NCBI GenBank assembly: GCA_003222155.1
Contig: QHUU01000096.1
Coordinates: 1-49,203 of the forward strand
Reading direction: 5' to 3'
Source: Gemmatimonadota bacterium
GTDB taxonomy: Bacteria; Gemmatimonadota; Gemmatimonadetes; Gemmatimonadales; GWC2-71-9
Length of the DNA: 49,203 bases
Shown: positions 31,649 through 40,401 of the stretch, piece by piece
How the letters are laid out: each line of letters opens with the position of its first letter
How positions within the stretch are numbered: position 1 is the first letter of the stretch
Position numbers and translations under genes: made by a program
Notes under the pieces: model-generated
The model's input: only the letters and a program-made list of their open reading frames with translations
Databases searched by the model: none
What the model was told of the DNA's origin: nothing

Positions 31649-34600
31649 CACGTTTCCCCTCTCTCTTCCGCCAGGAACCGCTCATCCAGCAAGTGGCTGG
31701 TCGGCGGCTCGGTCCGGATCAAGGAATACACGACGGGCACCACGAACAGCGTCGCCGCGGTCGCGAGCACCAGCCCGCCGATGACCGCACGACCGAGGGG
31801 CGCGTTCTGCTCGCCGCCCTCACCCAGCCCCACCGCCATCGGGACCATCCCGATGATCATCGCCAGCGCCGTCATCAGCACGGGACGGAGGCGCGTCTTC
31901 CCGGCCTCGAGCGCGGCAGCGAGGGCGTCGCCGCCCGTCTCGACCCGCCGGTCGTTGGCGAAGCTCACGAGCAGGATGGAGTTGGACACGGCGATGCCCA
32001 CCGCCATGATCGAGCCCATCAGCGATTCGACGTTCAGTGTCGTGCCGGTGAGGGCGAGCATCCACAGGATGCCCACCAGGGCGCCCGGCACGGCGGCCAT
32101 GATGATGAACGGATCGAGCCAGGATTGAAACAACACCACCATCAGGCAGTACACCAGCACGATCGCCAGGATCAGGCCCAGTCCCAGGCTCCGGAACGAC
32201 GCGGTCATCACCTCGCCCTGCCCCCGCACCGTGACGCGCATGCCGGGCGGCAGCGCACCAAGCGCGGTGATGCGCGAGCGGATGTCGCGCACCACGCCGC
32301 CCAGGTCCCGACCTTCCACGCCCGCCTCGACGTCGAGCACGCGTTGCACCGTGTAATGGCTCACCACGCCGGGCGCGGCGCCGGGATACACGCTCGCGAC
32401 GTTGCCGAGCATCACGGCGGGTGCTTCGGGCGGCTCGGCGAGGGCCGGCGCGCCGCTCGCGTCCACCGGCCGGCCGCCGGAGGCGGGCGTGAGCGGGGTG
32501 GCGAGCAGGCTGGGCACCGACGCGAGCCGGGCGATCGGCGTCTGCACGGCCACGGCGTAGTTCACGTTGTTGGCCGGGTTCAAGAAGAACGACGGTGCGA
32601 TCAGCCCGCTCGACGAGAGTGAGATGAGCATGCTGTTCGCTACGTCCCGCTGCGTGAGCCCCAGCTGCGCGGCGCGTACCCGGTCCACCCGCACCTTGAG
32701 CGCGGGATAGTCGAGCACCTGGGCGATGTGCACGTCCACCGCGCCCGGCACCGTGCGGATGGCGTCTCGCAGTCGCCGCGCCACCTCGTAGGAACGCGCC
32801 AGATTGGCGCCCTCGATCTGCACGTCCACCGGCGCCGACACGCCGAAGTTCAGCACCTGGCTCACGATGTCCGCCGGCTGGAAGTAGAAGCCCGAGCCGG
32901 GGAACTCCGCCGGGAGCGTCGCCCGCAGCGCCCGCATGTAGCGTTCCGTGGCGTGATGCCCCCGCTTCAACGCGATCAGCATCTCGGCGTCCATCGCCCC
33001 GATGTTGTCGGTGGGGACGAACGCCAGGTTGTAGAACAGCGGCACGCCGATCATGTCGTTGATCGTCTCCACCTCCTCGGGCGGGATGGTCTCGCGAATG
33101 CGACGCTCCACCTGCTCTACCAGCCGTTCGGTCTCCTCCAGCCGCGTCCCTGCTGGCGCCCGGAAGTGGAGCTTCATCAGGCCCGCATCCACCGCCGGGA
33201 AGAAGTCGGTCCCCACCACGGTGACGAGGCCGACGCCGCCCAGCGACAGCACCAGCGCCAGCACCAGCGTGAAGCGGCGGTGCGCGAGCACCGTTTCGAG
33301 CGCCCGGCCGTACGCCGCCTGGAACCGGTCCCAGATCTCGTCCCGCTTGCGGTACAGCGCCGAGCGCGTGGCCGCCGCGTGCTCTTCCCCCGGCATCAAC
33401 AGCCGGGCCAGCAGGGGCACCAGCGTGCGCGAGAGCACATAGGACGCGAGCATGGCGAACACCACGGCGAGCGCGAGCGGCGTGAACAGGTACTTGGCGG
33501 GCCCGTACAGGAGCGCGACCGGGAAGAACACGATGCAGATCGCCAGCGTCGCCACGATCGCGGGCACGGCCACCTGCCGGGCGCCGTCCAGGACGGCGAC
33601 CGTGAGCGGCTTTCCCAGGGCCCGGTTACGGTGGATGTTCTCGATCGCGACGGTGGCGTCGTCCACCAGCATCCCGATCGCGAGCGCCAGTCCGCCCAGG
33701 GTCATGATGTTGATCGTCTGGTTCGCGAACTTGAGGCCCAGAAACGCCGTGAAGATGGCGAGCGGGATCGACGTCGACACGATGACCACGCTGCGCCAGC
33801 TGCCGAGGAACGCGAAGATCATCAGCGAGACGAGCACCGAGGCGAGGATCGCCTCACGCACCACGCCCGAAATCGCGGCCCGCACGAACAACGACTGGTC
33901 GAAGTCGATCTTCAGGTCCAGCCCCTCGGGGGCGACCGCCTGAATCGCGGGGATCGCCTGGCGCGTGGCTTCCACCACCGCGAGCGTCGACGCGTCGGCG
34001 TGCTTCAGGATCGCCAGGTAGGTCGCGCGCTTGCCGTTCACGCGCACGATGTTGGACTGCTCGGCGTAGCTGTCTGACACGCGCGCCACATCTCCCAGCA
34101 GCACGGGCGCGCCGTTCACCACCTTCAGCGGAATCCGCTCGAACTCCGCCACCACGGACGGGCTCGAATTCAACGCCACGTTGTATTCGGTGGAGCCGAC
34201 GCGCGCCGTGCCCACGGGGACGATCACGTTCGACAGCTGCAGCGCGCCGACCACGTCGGCCGGCGACAGCCCTTTCGCCGCCAGCGCCTGCGGGGCGATG
34301 TCGATCGAGATCTGACGCTGCCGGCCACCGAACGGCGCCGGCGTCGAGAGCCCCGGAATCGTGAACAGCCGCACCCGGATGAAGTTCAGCCCATAGTCGA
34401 AGATCCGGTCCTCGGGCAGCGTGGCGCTCGACGCCGTGAGCTGCGCCACCGGCACGTTCGACGCGTTGAATTGGATCACGGTGGGCGGCTGCATCCCCGG
34501 CGGCGCCAGCCGGAGGATCGTGCTCGACACGGCGCTGATCTGGGCGATCGCGGCCCCGATGTCGGTACCGGGCTGGAAATACACGCGCAACAGCCCCACG

Positions 34601-34863
34601 CCGGGGATCGACTGCGACTCGATGCGCTCGATCCCGTTGACCGTGGTCGAAAACCCACGCTCGCTGATGATCACGACGCGACGCTCCATCTCCTCGGCCG
34701 AGAGTCCCGGATAGTTCCACACGACGGCGACCACCGGGATGTCGATCGCGGGGAAAATGTCCACGATCATGCGCGTGAGGGACAACGTGCCCAGGACGAG
34801 AATGAGCAGCGCCATGACGGCAATGGTGTAGGGCCGGCGCAGGGCCAACCGGACGATCCACAT
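31648..34863 (-). CDS. RND-family multidrug/cation efflux pump
   Basis: This 1071-residue inner-membrane transporter starts at 34863 with GGAG 5 nt upstream. The N-terminus is MWIVRLALRRPYTIAVMAL; twelve helices in two halves surround large periplasmic loops. The proton-relay region reads GMLVDDATVAIENIHR with the two Asp of RND helix 4. It is the first gene of the operon, followed by the adaptor and the TolC protein, the complete tripartite order. Its sequence fits the HAE/AcrB-like or MdtBC-like group more than metal-specific CzcA, but the substrate is not deducible. The gap to the divergent BNR gene is 214 bp. Confidence 0.94.
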   Translation of the reverse strand: MWIVRLALRRPYTIAVMALLILVLGTLSLTRMIVDIFPAIDIPVVAVVWNYPGLSAEEMERRVVIISERGFSTTVNGIERIESQSIPGVGLLRVYFQPGTDIGAAIAQISAVSSTILRLAPPGMQPPTVIQFNASNVPVAQLTASSATLPEDRIFDYGLNFIRVRLFTIPGLSTPAPFGGRQRQISIDIAPQALAAKGLSPADVVGALQLSNVIVPVGTARVGSTEYNVALNSSPSVVAEFERIPLKVVNGAPVLLGDVARVSDSYAEQSNIVRVNGKRATYLAILKHADASTLAVVEATRQAIPAIQAVAPEGLDLKIDFDQSLFVRAAISGVVREAILASVLVSLMIFAFLGSWRSVVIVSTSIPLAIFTAFLGLKFANQTINIMTLGGLALAIGMLVDDATVAIENIHRNRALGKPLTVAVLDGARQVAVPAIVATLAICIVFFPVALLYGPAKYLFTPLALAVVFAMLASYVLSRTLVPLLARLLMPGEEHAAATRSALYRKRDEIWDRFQAAYGRALETVLAHRRFTLVLALVLSLGGVGLVTVVGTDFFPAVDAGLMKLHFRAPAGTRLEETERLVEQVERRIRETIPPEEVETINDMIGVPLFYNLAFVPTDNIGAMDAEMLIALKRGHHATERYMRALRATLPAEFPGSGFYFQPADIVSQVLNFGVSAPVDVQIEGANLARSYEVARRLRDAIRTVPGAVDVHIAQVLDYPALKVRVDRVRAAQLGLTQRDVANSMLISLSSSGLIAPSFFLNPANNVNYAVAVQTPIARLASVPSLLATPLTPASGGRPVDASGAPALAEPPEAPAVMLGNVASVYPGAAPGVVSHYTVQRVLDVEAGVEGRDLGGVVRDIRSRITALGALPPGMRVTVRGQGEVMTASFRSLGLGLILAIVLVYCLMVVLFQSWLDPFIIMAAVPGALVGILWMLALTGTTLNVESLMGSIMAVGIAVSNSILLVSFANDRRVETGGDALAAALEAGKTRLRPVLMTALAMIIGMVPMAVGLGEGGEQNAPLGRAVIGGLVLATAATLFVVPVVYSLIRTEPPTSHLLDERFLAEERGET

Positions 34864-34980
34864 GCGAGCTCCTCTGGGCTGATCGACGAACGCCGGGGGC
34901 AACCTGCGAAAAACGCACCGCGCCGCCGCCCGGTTCCGCGAGAAAACTACCCCGTTTCGGGACGCGCGGCCGTGGCGCGA

Positions 34981-34992
34981 GGGCCATGGCCC
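34981..34992. promoter_or_regulatory. 12-bp perfect palindrome in the divergent gap
   Basis: GGGCCATGGCCC lies between the divergent RND operon and the BNR-repeat gene. GC-rich palindromes of this length are frequent by chance here, so a role as operator is only a possibility. The rest of the 214-bp gap shows no clear promoter boxes. Confidence 0.25.
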
Positions 34993-35077
34993 GGCCTGAA
35001 ACGCCATGCCCCGGCTGGCGCCGGCGAGCCTTCGGCACCATGCTATCCCTCCCCCGCGCCTGAGGTTTCCGTCACGC

Positions 35078-38000
35078 ATGGCCCGCATTCTGGCCGTCAT
35101 CGCACCCCTGCTGCTGCTCGTTCCCACCGCGCGAACTCAGCAGATCGACACCACGCTGTGGGCGCGCCTGCGCTACCGGTTCGTGGGTCCCGAGGGCAAC
35201 CGCGCGGTCGCCGTCGCCGGGGAGCCCGGGAATCCGCTGGTCGCGTACGTGGGCGCCGCCTCGGGGGGAATCTGGAAGACCGAAGACGGCGGCGTGCACT
35301 GGCGGGCGGTGTTCGACAGCCAGCCGGCCCAGGCGATCGGCGCGGTCGCGGTGGCGCCGTCGGCGCACAACGTGCTGTGGGCGGGCACGGGCGAGACGTT
35401 CTTCATTCGCTCGACCACGGCGCTCGGCAACGGGGTGTATCGCTCGACCGATGGCGGCCGCAGCTGGCAGCACCAGGGACTCGACGGTACGGGACGGATC
35501 GCGCGCATCGTGATCCATCCCGCCAACCCGGACCTGGTGCTGGTGTGCGCGCTGGGACGGGCGTACGGGCCGGCGCAGGACCGCGGGGTGTACCGCACCA
35601 CCGACGGGGGCAAGACGTGGACTCGCGTGCTGTTCGTCGATGCCAACACCGGCTGCTCGGACCTCGCCATGGATCCGGGCGACCCGAACACCGTCTTCGC
35701 CGGGATGTGGCAGTTCGAGGTGAAGACGTGGCACCTCCAGAGCGGCGGGCCGGGGAGCGGGCTGTGGGTGTCGCGTGACGGCGGCGCGACGTGGAAGCGA
35801 ATCGTGGGGCATGGCCTTCCCGACGCACGCCACGTCGTGGGCAAAGTCGCCGTGGCCGTGGCGCCGTCGAACCCGAACACCGTGTACGCGCTGATCGAGG
35901 ACCAGGACCCGACGCTCTATCGGAGCGACGACCGGGGCACGACCTGGCACGTCGTGAGCCACGACCACACCATGGCCGAGCGGGCGCCCTACTACGTGCG
36001 CTTCGCCGTCGCGCCGGACGACGAGGAGCGGCTGTACTTCGTCTCGGTGCGCTTCAGCATGTCGCGCGACGGCGGCCGCACCCTGGCCCGCTCGGGCTAC
36101 GAAGGAGGCGGCGACAACCACGACATCTGGATCGATCCGTTGAACCCGGACCGCTTCATGGTCGCGCACGACGGCGGCGTGAGCATCACGCTCAACCGCG
36201 GCAGGACGTTCATGCGCGTCGTGCTGCCGATCGCCCAGATGTACCACGTGCACGTCGACACCCGCGTGCCGTATTACGTGTACGGCAACCGGCAGGACGG
36301 CTCCTCGTACCGCATGCCGAGCCGCAGCCTGGCCGACGGCATCTCGGAGGGGGCGTGGCAGCATGTGGGAGGCTGCGAGAGCGGGTTCGGTATCCCGGAC
36401 ACCGTGGACAACGCGACCGTCTGGTCCGGGTGCTACGACGGAGGGCTGGAAGTCTACGACGTGCGCACGGGCCACGCGCGCAACGTGCGCGTCTGGCCGG
36501 AAGCCGGCTACGGCTGGCGGCCGGCCGACGTGAAGTACCGCTGGAACTGGACGTTCCCGATCATGATCTCGCCGCACGATCACCGGCGGGTGTACGTGGG
36601 CAGCCAGTACGTGCACGTCACGAGCGACGGCGGCGCGAGCTGGAAGGTGGTGAGCCCCGACCTCACCCGCAACGACACGAGTCACCAGCAGAGCTCGGGC
36701 GGCGTCACGACGGACAACCTGATGACGTTCGACGGCGCCACGCTGTTCGCGCTGGCGGAGTCGCCCGTGCAAGCCGGCGTGATCTGGGCGGGATCGAACG
36801 ACGGCCTGGTGCACGTCACGCGCGACGGCGCCACGACCTGGACGGACGTGACGGGCAACCTGCCGAAGCTCGCGCCCTGGGGGAAGATCTCGAACATCGA
36901 GCCGTCGCGCTTCGACGCCGGAACGGCCTATATCTCGGTCGACCTGCACGAGCTGGACGACCTCGATCCCTACATCTTCAAGACCACGGACTTCGGCAGA
37001 AGCTGGAAGCGGATCTCGGAGGGCTTGCCCCGCTCGTCGCTCGGGTTCGTGCACGTGGTGCGCGAAGATCCCACGCGGCGCGGGATGCTGTTCGCGGGCA
37101 CGGAAAGCGGCGTGTACGTGACGTTGGACGACGGCGGCCACTGGGCACCGCTGCAGAGCAACCTGCCGCACGCCCCCATCTCGTGGATAACGGTGCAGCC
37201 GCACTTCCGCGACCTGGTGGTCGCGACGTACGGGCGGGGGATCTGGATCCTCGATGATATCTCGCCGCTGGAGGATCCCGCGTTCCCCGCCCTGACGGGC
37301 GGGGCTGTGTTGTTCAAGCCGCGCCCGGCCTATCGGTTTCGGGCCCAGCAGGGGATCGCCAGCGCTCCCAACAGCGCGGTGCGGGTGGACAGCGTGCCCG
37401 AGGGCGCGGACCTGACGTACTTCGTGCCGGCGGCGCTCGCGGACACCGCGGCGGCGCCCGACAGCGCGCACCCGCGCCGCCCCGCCAAGATCGTCGTGCT
37501 GGGCGCGAGCGGCGACACGGTGCGCGCGCTCGAAGGCGAGCGTAAACCCGGTTTGAATCGCGTGTGGTGGGACCTGCGCTACACCCGCCCTGCGGTGCCG
37601 AAGCTGCGGACGCCCCCGCCCGGCAAGCCGTTCGTGCGGACCGGGCCGGACGGCACGCGGCCGCTCGTGACCTGGGACCTCGATCTCTCGCTGCGGGGAC
37701 CACTCGTGCCGCCGGGCAGCTACCAGGTGCGGCTCACGGTGGGCGACAGCGCGGCGGCCGGCGCGGCCCTCATCCAGTCGCTCAGCGTGCTCAAGGACCC
37801 CAACACCGCGGCGAGCGACGCGGACGTTCTGGCGCAGACCCGGCTGGCGCTCGCCATTCGGGCGGCGCAGGACAGCGTGGCGCGCATGATCAACCGGCTG
37901 GAGTGGGTGCGGAAGCAGCTCGCGGACCTGACCGGTCAGCTACGGGGCGACACCGCGCTCGCGGGTGACTCGAGCGCCAAGCGGCTCGCCGGCCTCGCCG

Positions 38001-38338
38001 ACTCGCTCGACCGGCATGCCAGCGCCGTCGAGGGCGCGCTGTTCGACGTGCACCTGACCGGTGCGCGCGAGGACGCGTTCCGCAGCCCGATGCAGCTGTA
38101 CGGCCGGCTGGCGGCGCTGCAGTCCGACGTGTCCGAGAGCGGCGCCGACTTCGCGCCCACCACGCAGCAGCAGGGGGTCTACGAGCTGTTCGCGCAGCGG
38201 CTCGTGGACGCGTCGGGCCGGTTCGCCGGCTTCATGGAGCGGGAGCTGCCGGCGTTCGGCGCCGAGCTGCACAAGGCGCCACTGAAGGACCTCATCTCCG
38301 CGATCGATCAAGGCACGCCAGCGCGCCCCGGACCCTGA
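35078..38338 (+). CDS. Exported BNR/sortilin-like beta-propeller protein
   Basis: This 1086-residue protein starts with a signal peptide (MARILAVIAPLLLLVPTARTQQ). Residues from about 30 to 730 form a propeller of repeated Asp-box/BNR motifs: GGIWKTEDGGVHWRAVF, GVYRSTDGGRSWQHQG, GVYRTTDGGKTWTRVL, GLWVSRDGGATWKRI, HVTSDGGASWKVV, FKTTDFGRSWKRIS. The C-terminal part (about 850-1086) has a beta domain (VPPGSYQVRLTVGD) and then a helical domain. Such sortilin-like or VPS10-like proteins are common secreted proteins in this bacterial group. They resemble glycosyl hydrolases only by fold, and no catalytic residues are seen. A purine-rich TGAGG lies upstream of the ATG. Confidence 0.85.
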   Translation: MARILAVIAPLLLLVPTARTQQIDTTLWARLRYRFVGPEGNRAVAVAGEPGNPLVAYVGAASGGIWKTEDGGVHWRAVFDSQPAQAIGAVAVAPSAHNVLWAGTGETFFIRSTTALGNGVYRSTDGGRSWQHQGLDGTGRIARIVIHPANPDLVLVCALGRAYGPAQDRGVYRTTDGGKTWTRVLFVDANTGCSDLAMDPGDPNTVFAGMWQFEVKTWHLQSGGPGSGLWVSRDGGATWKRIVGHGLPDARHVVGKVAVAVAPSNPNTVYALIEDQDPTLYRSDDRGTTWHVVSHDHTMAERAPYYVRFAVAPDDEERLYFVSVRFSMSRDGGRTLARSGYEGGGDNHDIWIDPLNPDRFMVAHDGGVSITLNRGRTFMRVVLPIAQMYHVHVDTRVPYYVYGNRQDGSSYRMPSRSLADGISEGAWQHVGGCESGFGIPDTVDNATVWSGCYDGGLEVYDVRTGHARNVRVWPEAGYGWRPADVKYRWNWTFPIMISPHDHRRVYVGSQYVHVTSDGGASWKVVSPDLTRNDTSHQQSSGGVTTDNLMTFDGATLFALAESPVQAGVIWAGSNDGLVHVTRDGATTWTDVTGNLPKLAPWGKISNIEPSRFDAGTAYISVDLHELDDLDPYIFKTTDFGRSWKRISEGLPRSSLGFVHVVREDPTRRGMLFAGTESGVYVTLDDGGHWAPLQSNLPHAPISWITVQPHFRDLVVATYGRGIWILDDISPLEDPAFPALTGGAVLFKPRPAYRFRAQQGIASAPNSAVRVDSVPEGADLTYFVPAALADTAAAPDSAHPRRPAKIVVLGASGDTVRALEGERKPGLNRVWWDLRYTRPAVPKLRTPPPGKPFVRTGPDGTRPLVTWDLDLSLRGPLVPPGSYQVRLTVGDSAAAGAALIQSLSVLKDPNTAASDADVLAQTRLALAIRAAQDSVARMINRLEWVRKQLADLTGQLRGDTALAGDSSAKRLAGLADSLDRHASAVEGALFDVHLTGAREDAFRSPMQLYGRLAALQSDVSESGADFAPTTQQQGVYELFAQRLVDASGRFAGFMERELPAFGAELHKAPLKDLISAIDQGTPARPGP

Positions 38339-38425
38339 TGCAGGGGCGCCCGCGACTCACACGCCGCCGGCCCAGGCCCGCGGGTTGCAGGACACACCCC
38401 GCCGAGGCCCGATCTGGAGGTTCCC

Positions 38426-38980
38426 ATGGGTCTGACGTCCGAACAAGCACATTGGATCGTCGGGGCGGAGCTGTGTGCTCTCGCCCTGGCGCTGCTGTTG
38501 TACGAATTGCAGGTATGGCAGGCTCGCGTGCTGCGCTACGCCCTCGGTGCCACGCTCCTGGTGTTAACAGCCGAAGGCGTGCTGTTTCCCGCGATCGAAG
38601 GGGCCCTGACCCCGGCGCGGTTCGACAGCGCCACCGCTCAGCACCTGCTCCTGGCCGCGCTGTGCCTCGTCGTGGGACTGGTCGAGCTGCGGCGCGCCCG
38701 GCGCGCGGTGACAGGCGGCCCAGGGCGGGCCGCGCTACCGCTCGGCCTGCTCGCGACCGGCGCGATCTTTGCGCTCCACGCGCAGCACCACAGCCCGGCC
38801 CCGCGCGTGCTCCTCACGGTGCAGCATCGCATCCTGGGTGCATCGCTCGCCGTCGGCGGGTTGACCAGGGGAGCGGCAGAGCTGCCGCTTCCGGCCGCGC
38901 GATCCTTCAAGACCGCGTGGCTCGTGCCGCTGTTTCTCGCCGGCGTCGAGCTGCTGTTGTATACGGAAACGCGCGGCTGA
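38426..38980 (+). CDS. Integral membrane protein, His-rich, unknown function
   Basis: The 184-residue protein has GGAGG 7 nt before its ATG. Five or six membrane helices are visible (for example LCALALALLLYELQVW, LLLAALCLVVGLVEL and LVPLFLAGVELLLY). A cluster of His residues, LHAQHHSPAP and TVQHRILG, lies between helices and could bind metal or heme. It resembles no family I can name; the pattern is loosely like copper-resistance or cytochrome-linked membrane proteins. It starts 87 nt after the BNR gene, and the next promoter begins 4 nt after its stop. Confidence 0.7.
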   Translation: MGLTSEQAHWIVGAELCALALALLLYELQVWQARVLRYALGATLLVLTAEGVLFPAIEGALTPARFDSATAQHLLLAALCLVVGLVELRRARRAVTGGPGRAALPLGLLATGAIFALHAQHHSPAPRVLLTVQHRILGASLAVGGLTRGAAELPLPAARSFKTAWLVPLFLAGVELLLYTETRG

Positions 38981-38984
38981 GCGC

Positions 38985-39013
38985 TTGACAGTTGTGTCGG
39001 TCGTGTCTAGAGT
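38985..39013 (+). promoter_or_regulatory. Strong sigma70-type promoter
   Basis: TTGACA (38985-38990), a perfect -35 box, is followed by a 17-nt spacer and TAGAGT (39008-39013), a -10 box with 4 of 6 consensus bases. Transcription should begin near 39019. It drives the leader ORF and hairpins in front of the HAD phosphatase gene, and is the best consensus promoter I found in the window. Confidence 0.7.
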
Positions 39014-39046
39014 GCGTATCAGAACCCACGAGGGCTGGAACCCGGT

Positions 39047-39094
39047 ATGCATCGCCTGGTGTTGAACCATAATTGCCCCTGCATGACTCCCTGA
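39047..39094 (+). CDS. 15-residue leader ORF (putative attenuator peptide)
   Basis: ATG at 39047 opens MHRLVLNHNCPCMTP and stops with TGA at 39092. It begins about 28 nt after the predicted transcription start, and two hairpins follow. The composition is unusual: two Cys, two Asn, two His and two Met (one of them the start) in 15 codons. Position and downstream structure fit a leader peptide whose translation controls termination. A ribosome site is weak (GAGGG and GGA at non-ideal distances). No family of known leader peptides is recognised. Confidence 0.5.
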   Translation: MHRLVLNHNCPCMTP

Positions 39095-39112
39095 GCGAGC
39101 CGGCCCGCTGGG

Positions 39113-39130
39113 TGGCACGATGGTGTGCCA
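39113..39130 (+). promoter_or_regulatory. Hairpin upstream of the terminator
   Basis: TGGCAC (39113-39118) pairs with GTGCCA (39125-39130) around a 6-nt loop. It shares its last two bases with the terminator stem, so the two structures compete at the base. It begins 18 nt after the leader stop codon, where a stalled or released ribosome would affect its folding. Confidence 0.45.
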
Positions 39131-39172
39131 ACGCCCCCCTCCGGCTGTCCCCGGCGGGGGGCGTTGAATTTT
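39129..39172 (+). terminator. Intrinsic terminator (possible attenuator)
   Basis: CAACGCCCCCC (39129-39139) pairs perfectly with GGGGGGCGTTG (39156-39166). A further CCGG/CCGG inner stem encloses a 6-nt loop. The stem is followed by AATTTT (39167-39172). It is a strong stem with a short T run, placed after the leader ORF and 31 nt before the HAD start codon, so a full terminator here would block the downstream genes unless regulated. Confidence 0.65.
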
Positions 39173-39174
39173 CG

Positions 39175-39212
39175 CCGATGAAACGACCATGAGGCGCGAA
39201 CCGATGAAACGA
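39175..39212. repeat. 12-bp direct repeat around the HAD start codon
   Basis: CCGATGAAACGA occurs at 39175-39186 and again at 39201-39212. The second copy holds the chosen start codon of the HAD gene (39204). The first copy contains an ATG (39178) that reads MKRP and stops at once. This looks like a short duplication of the translation start. Confidence 0.7.
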
Positions 39213-40019
39213 TACCTGTTGGCAAGCGACTTCGACCAGACCCTGAGCTTCAACGACTCGGGGATCGTCCTGAGCGAGCTGCTCGGCATCTCCGGCTTTC
39301 GCGAGAAGAGCGCCGGGCTGTCGCGCATCCACCTGGTGCAGCAGGGCGCGGAGCTCGCGTACCTGCTGCTGCACGATCCCGAATACCGCAAGGTGCGCAA
39401 GGAGCACCTGATCGAGGTCGGCAAACGGATTCGCTTGAAGCAGAACCTGCACCTGCTGCCGCGCCTGCTGAGCCAGTTGGAGGGATTCGACGTCGCGTTC
39501 TACGTGATTTCGGCGGCTCCACAGGAGGTGATCCAGTCGGCGCTCGAAGGCATCGTCCCGCCTGAGCACATCCACGGGACGCGGTTCCGCTACGCTCCTG
39601 CCTCCGGTGAAATCCAGGCGATCGAGCGGGTCACCGCCGGCTACGGCAAGGTGGCCCTGCTCGAAGAACTGCGGGCACAGCTTCCGGTGAGTCACGACCG
39701 GGTGATCTACATGGGCGACGGCAGCTCGGACATTCACGTGATGCTGCACGTCAACCGCCTGAACGGCATGACGATTGCCGTCTCCGAGAACAAGTACCTT
39801 GCGCAGATCGCCAAACGCTCCGTGCTGTCCGACGACGCAGTGAGTGTGCTCGTGCCGATCCTCGAGGACATCGTCGGCATGGACGCGGGCCGCATTCACG
39901 CCCTGTTCGAGTCCCACGGGCTGGTGCTCCAGGAATGGGACAAGGTGCAGACGGACCTCCTCACGATCCGTGAGACTGACGCGGCGCGGCCGCTGGTGGC
40001 CGAATTGGGGGGCAGATGA
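39204..40019 (+). CDS. HAD-IB-type phosphatase
   Basis: The ATG at 39204 places motif I at Asp9-Phe-Asp11-Gln-Thr (LASDFDQTL), close to the N-terminus as in PSP-like phosphatases. GAGG lies 9 nt upstream; an earlier in-frame ATG at 39189 lacks a ribosome site. Motif II is FYVISAAP, and motif IV is [13 protein letters not shown]. The 271-residue protein has a helical cap (about 20-85). Related enzymes include phosphoserine phosphatase and MtnX-type phosphatases; the substrate cannot be assigned. It is co-transcribed with a 79-residue membrane protein through an ATGA overlap. The terminator-like hairpin in its leader suggests regulation by attenuation. Confidence 0.82.
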   Translation: MKRYLLASDFDQTLSFNDSGIVLSELLGISGFREKSAGLSRIHLVQQGAELAYLLLHDPEYRKVRKEHLIEVGKRIRLKQNLHLLPRLLSQLEGFDVAFYVISAAPQEVIQSALEGIVPPEHIHGTRFRYAPASGEIQAIERVTAGYGKVALLEELRAQLPVSHDRVIYMGDGSSDIHVMLHVNRLNGMTIAVSENKYLAQIAKRSVLSDDAVSVLVPILEDIVGMDAGRIHALFESHGLVLQEWDKVQTDLLTIRETDAARPLVAELGGR

Positions 40020-40255
40020 CGTTCGACTGGATCGGGTGGCTCGCGACGGCGCTGTTCATGACCTCGTACTTCTGCAAGGATCCCGTCACGCTGCGGCGCG
40101 TGCAGGGCCTCGCGGCGCTGGCGTGGGCGGCGTACGGCGTGGTGATTCACGCCTGGCCGGTGATCGTCGCCAATGTGCTCGTGACGGCGGTGGCCGTGTG
40201 GACGTCGTTGGGGCGGCCGGCGACCGCAGGCGCTGCGGCCACTGCGCCTGAGTAG
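40016..40255 (+). CDS. Small three-helix membrane protein (SemiSWEET/YgjV-like)
   Basis: The 79-residue protein overlaps the HAD stop by 4 bp (ATGA). It has three hydrophobic helices: [28 protein letters not shown] and [16 protein letters not shown]. The three-helix layout and a W/Y-rich motif resemble small bacterial SemiSWEET or YgjV-type proteins. Pairing with a cytosolic phosphatase could mean uptake of a metabolite or sugar phosphate product, but this is inference. Confidence 0.6.
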   Translation: MTFDWIGWLATALFMTSYFCKDPVTLRRVQGLAALAWAAYGVVIHAWPVIVANVLVTAVAVWTSLGRPATAGAAATAPE

Positions 40256-40401
40256 GGCTGACACAACAGACCTGTTGCTTACACGCAGCATGTGTCGGTA
40301 CTGCCATGTTGGCCATAGTGGTAAGTGTGTTCCTTCCGCAACGTTAGCGCACGGGCGACAGAGCCTCACACCTGCCCAGGGTTTGCAGCACGCCACCGAA
40401 C

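Noticed and set aside
35072-37471. 799-codon minus-strand frame opposite the BNR gene
   Set aside because: It has no domain and a His/Arg/Val-rich composition typical of an antisense reading of a GC-rich gene.
39094-39172. T-box riboswitch
   Set aside because: GGGTGGCAC resembles the start of a T-box sequence, but the CCGCG part and an upstream specifier stem are missing, so the leader-peptide reading is preferred.
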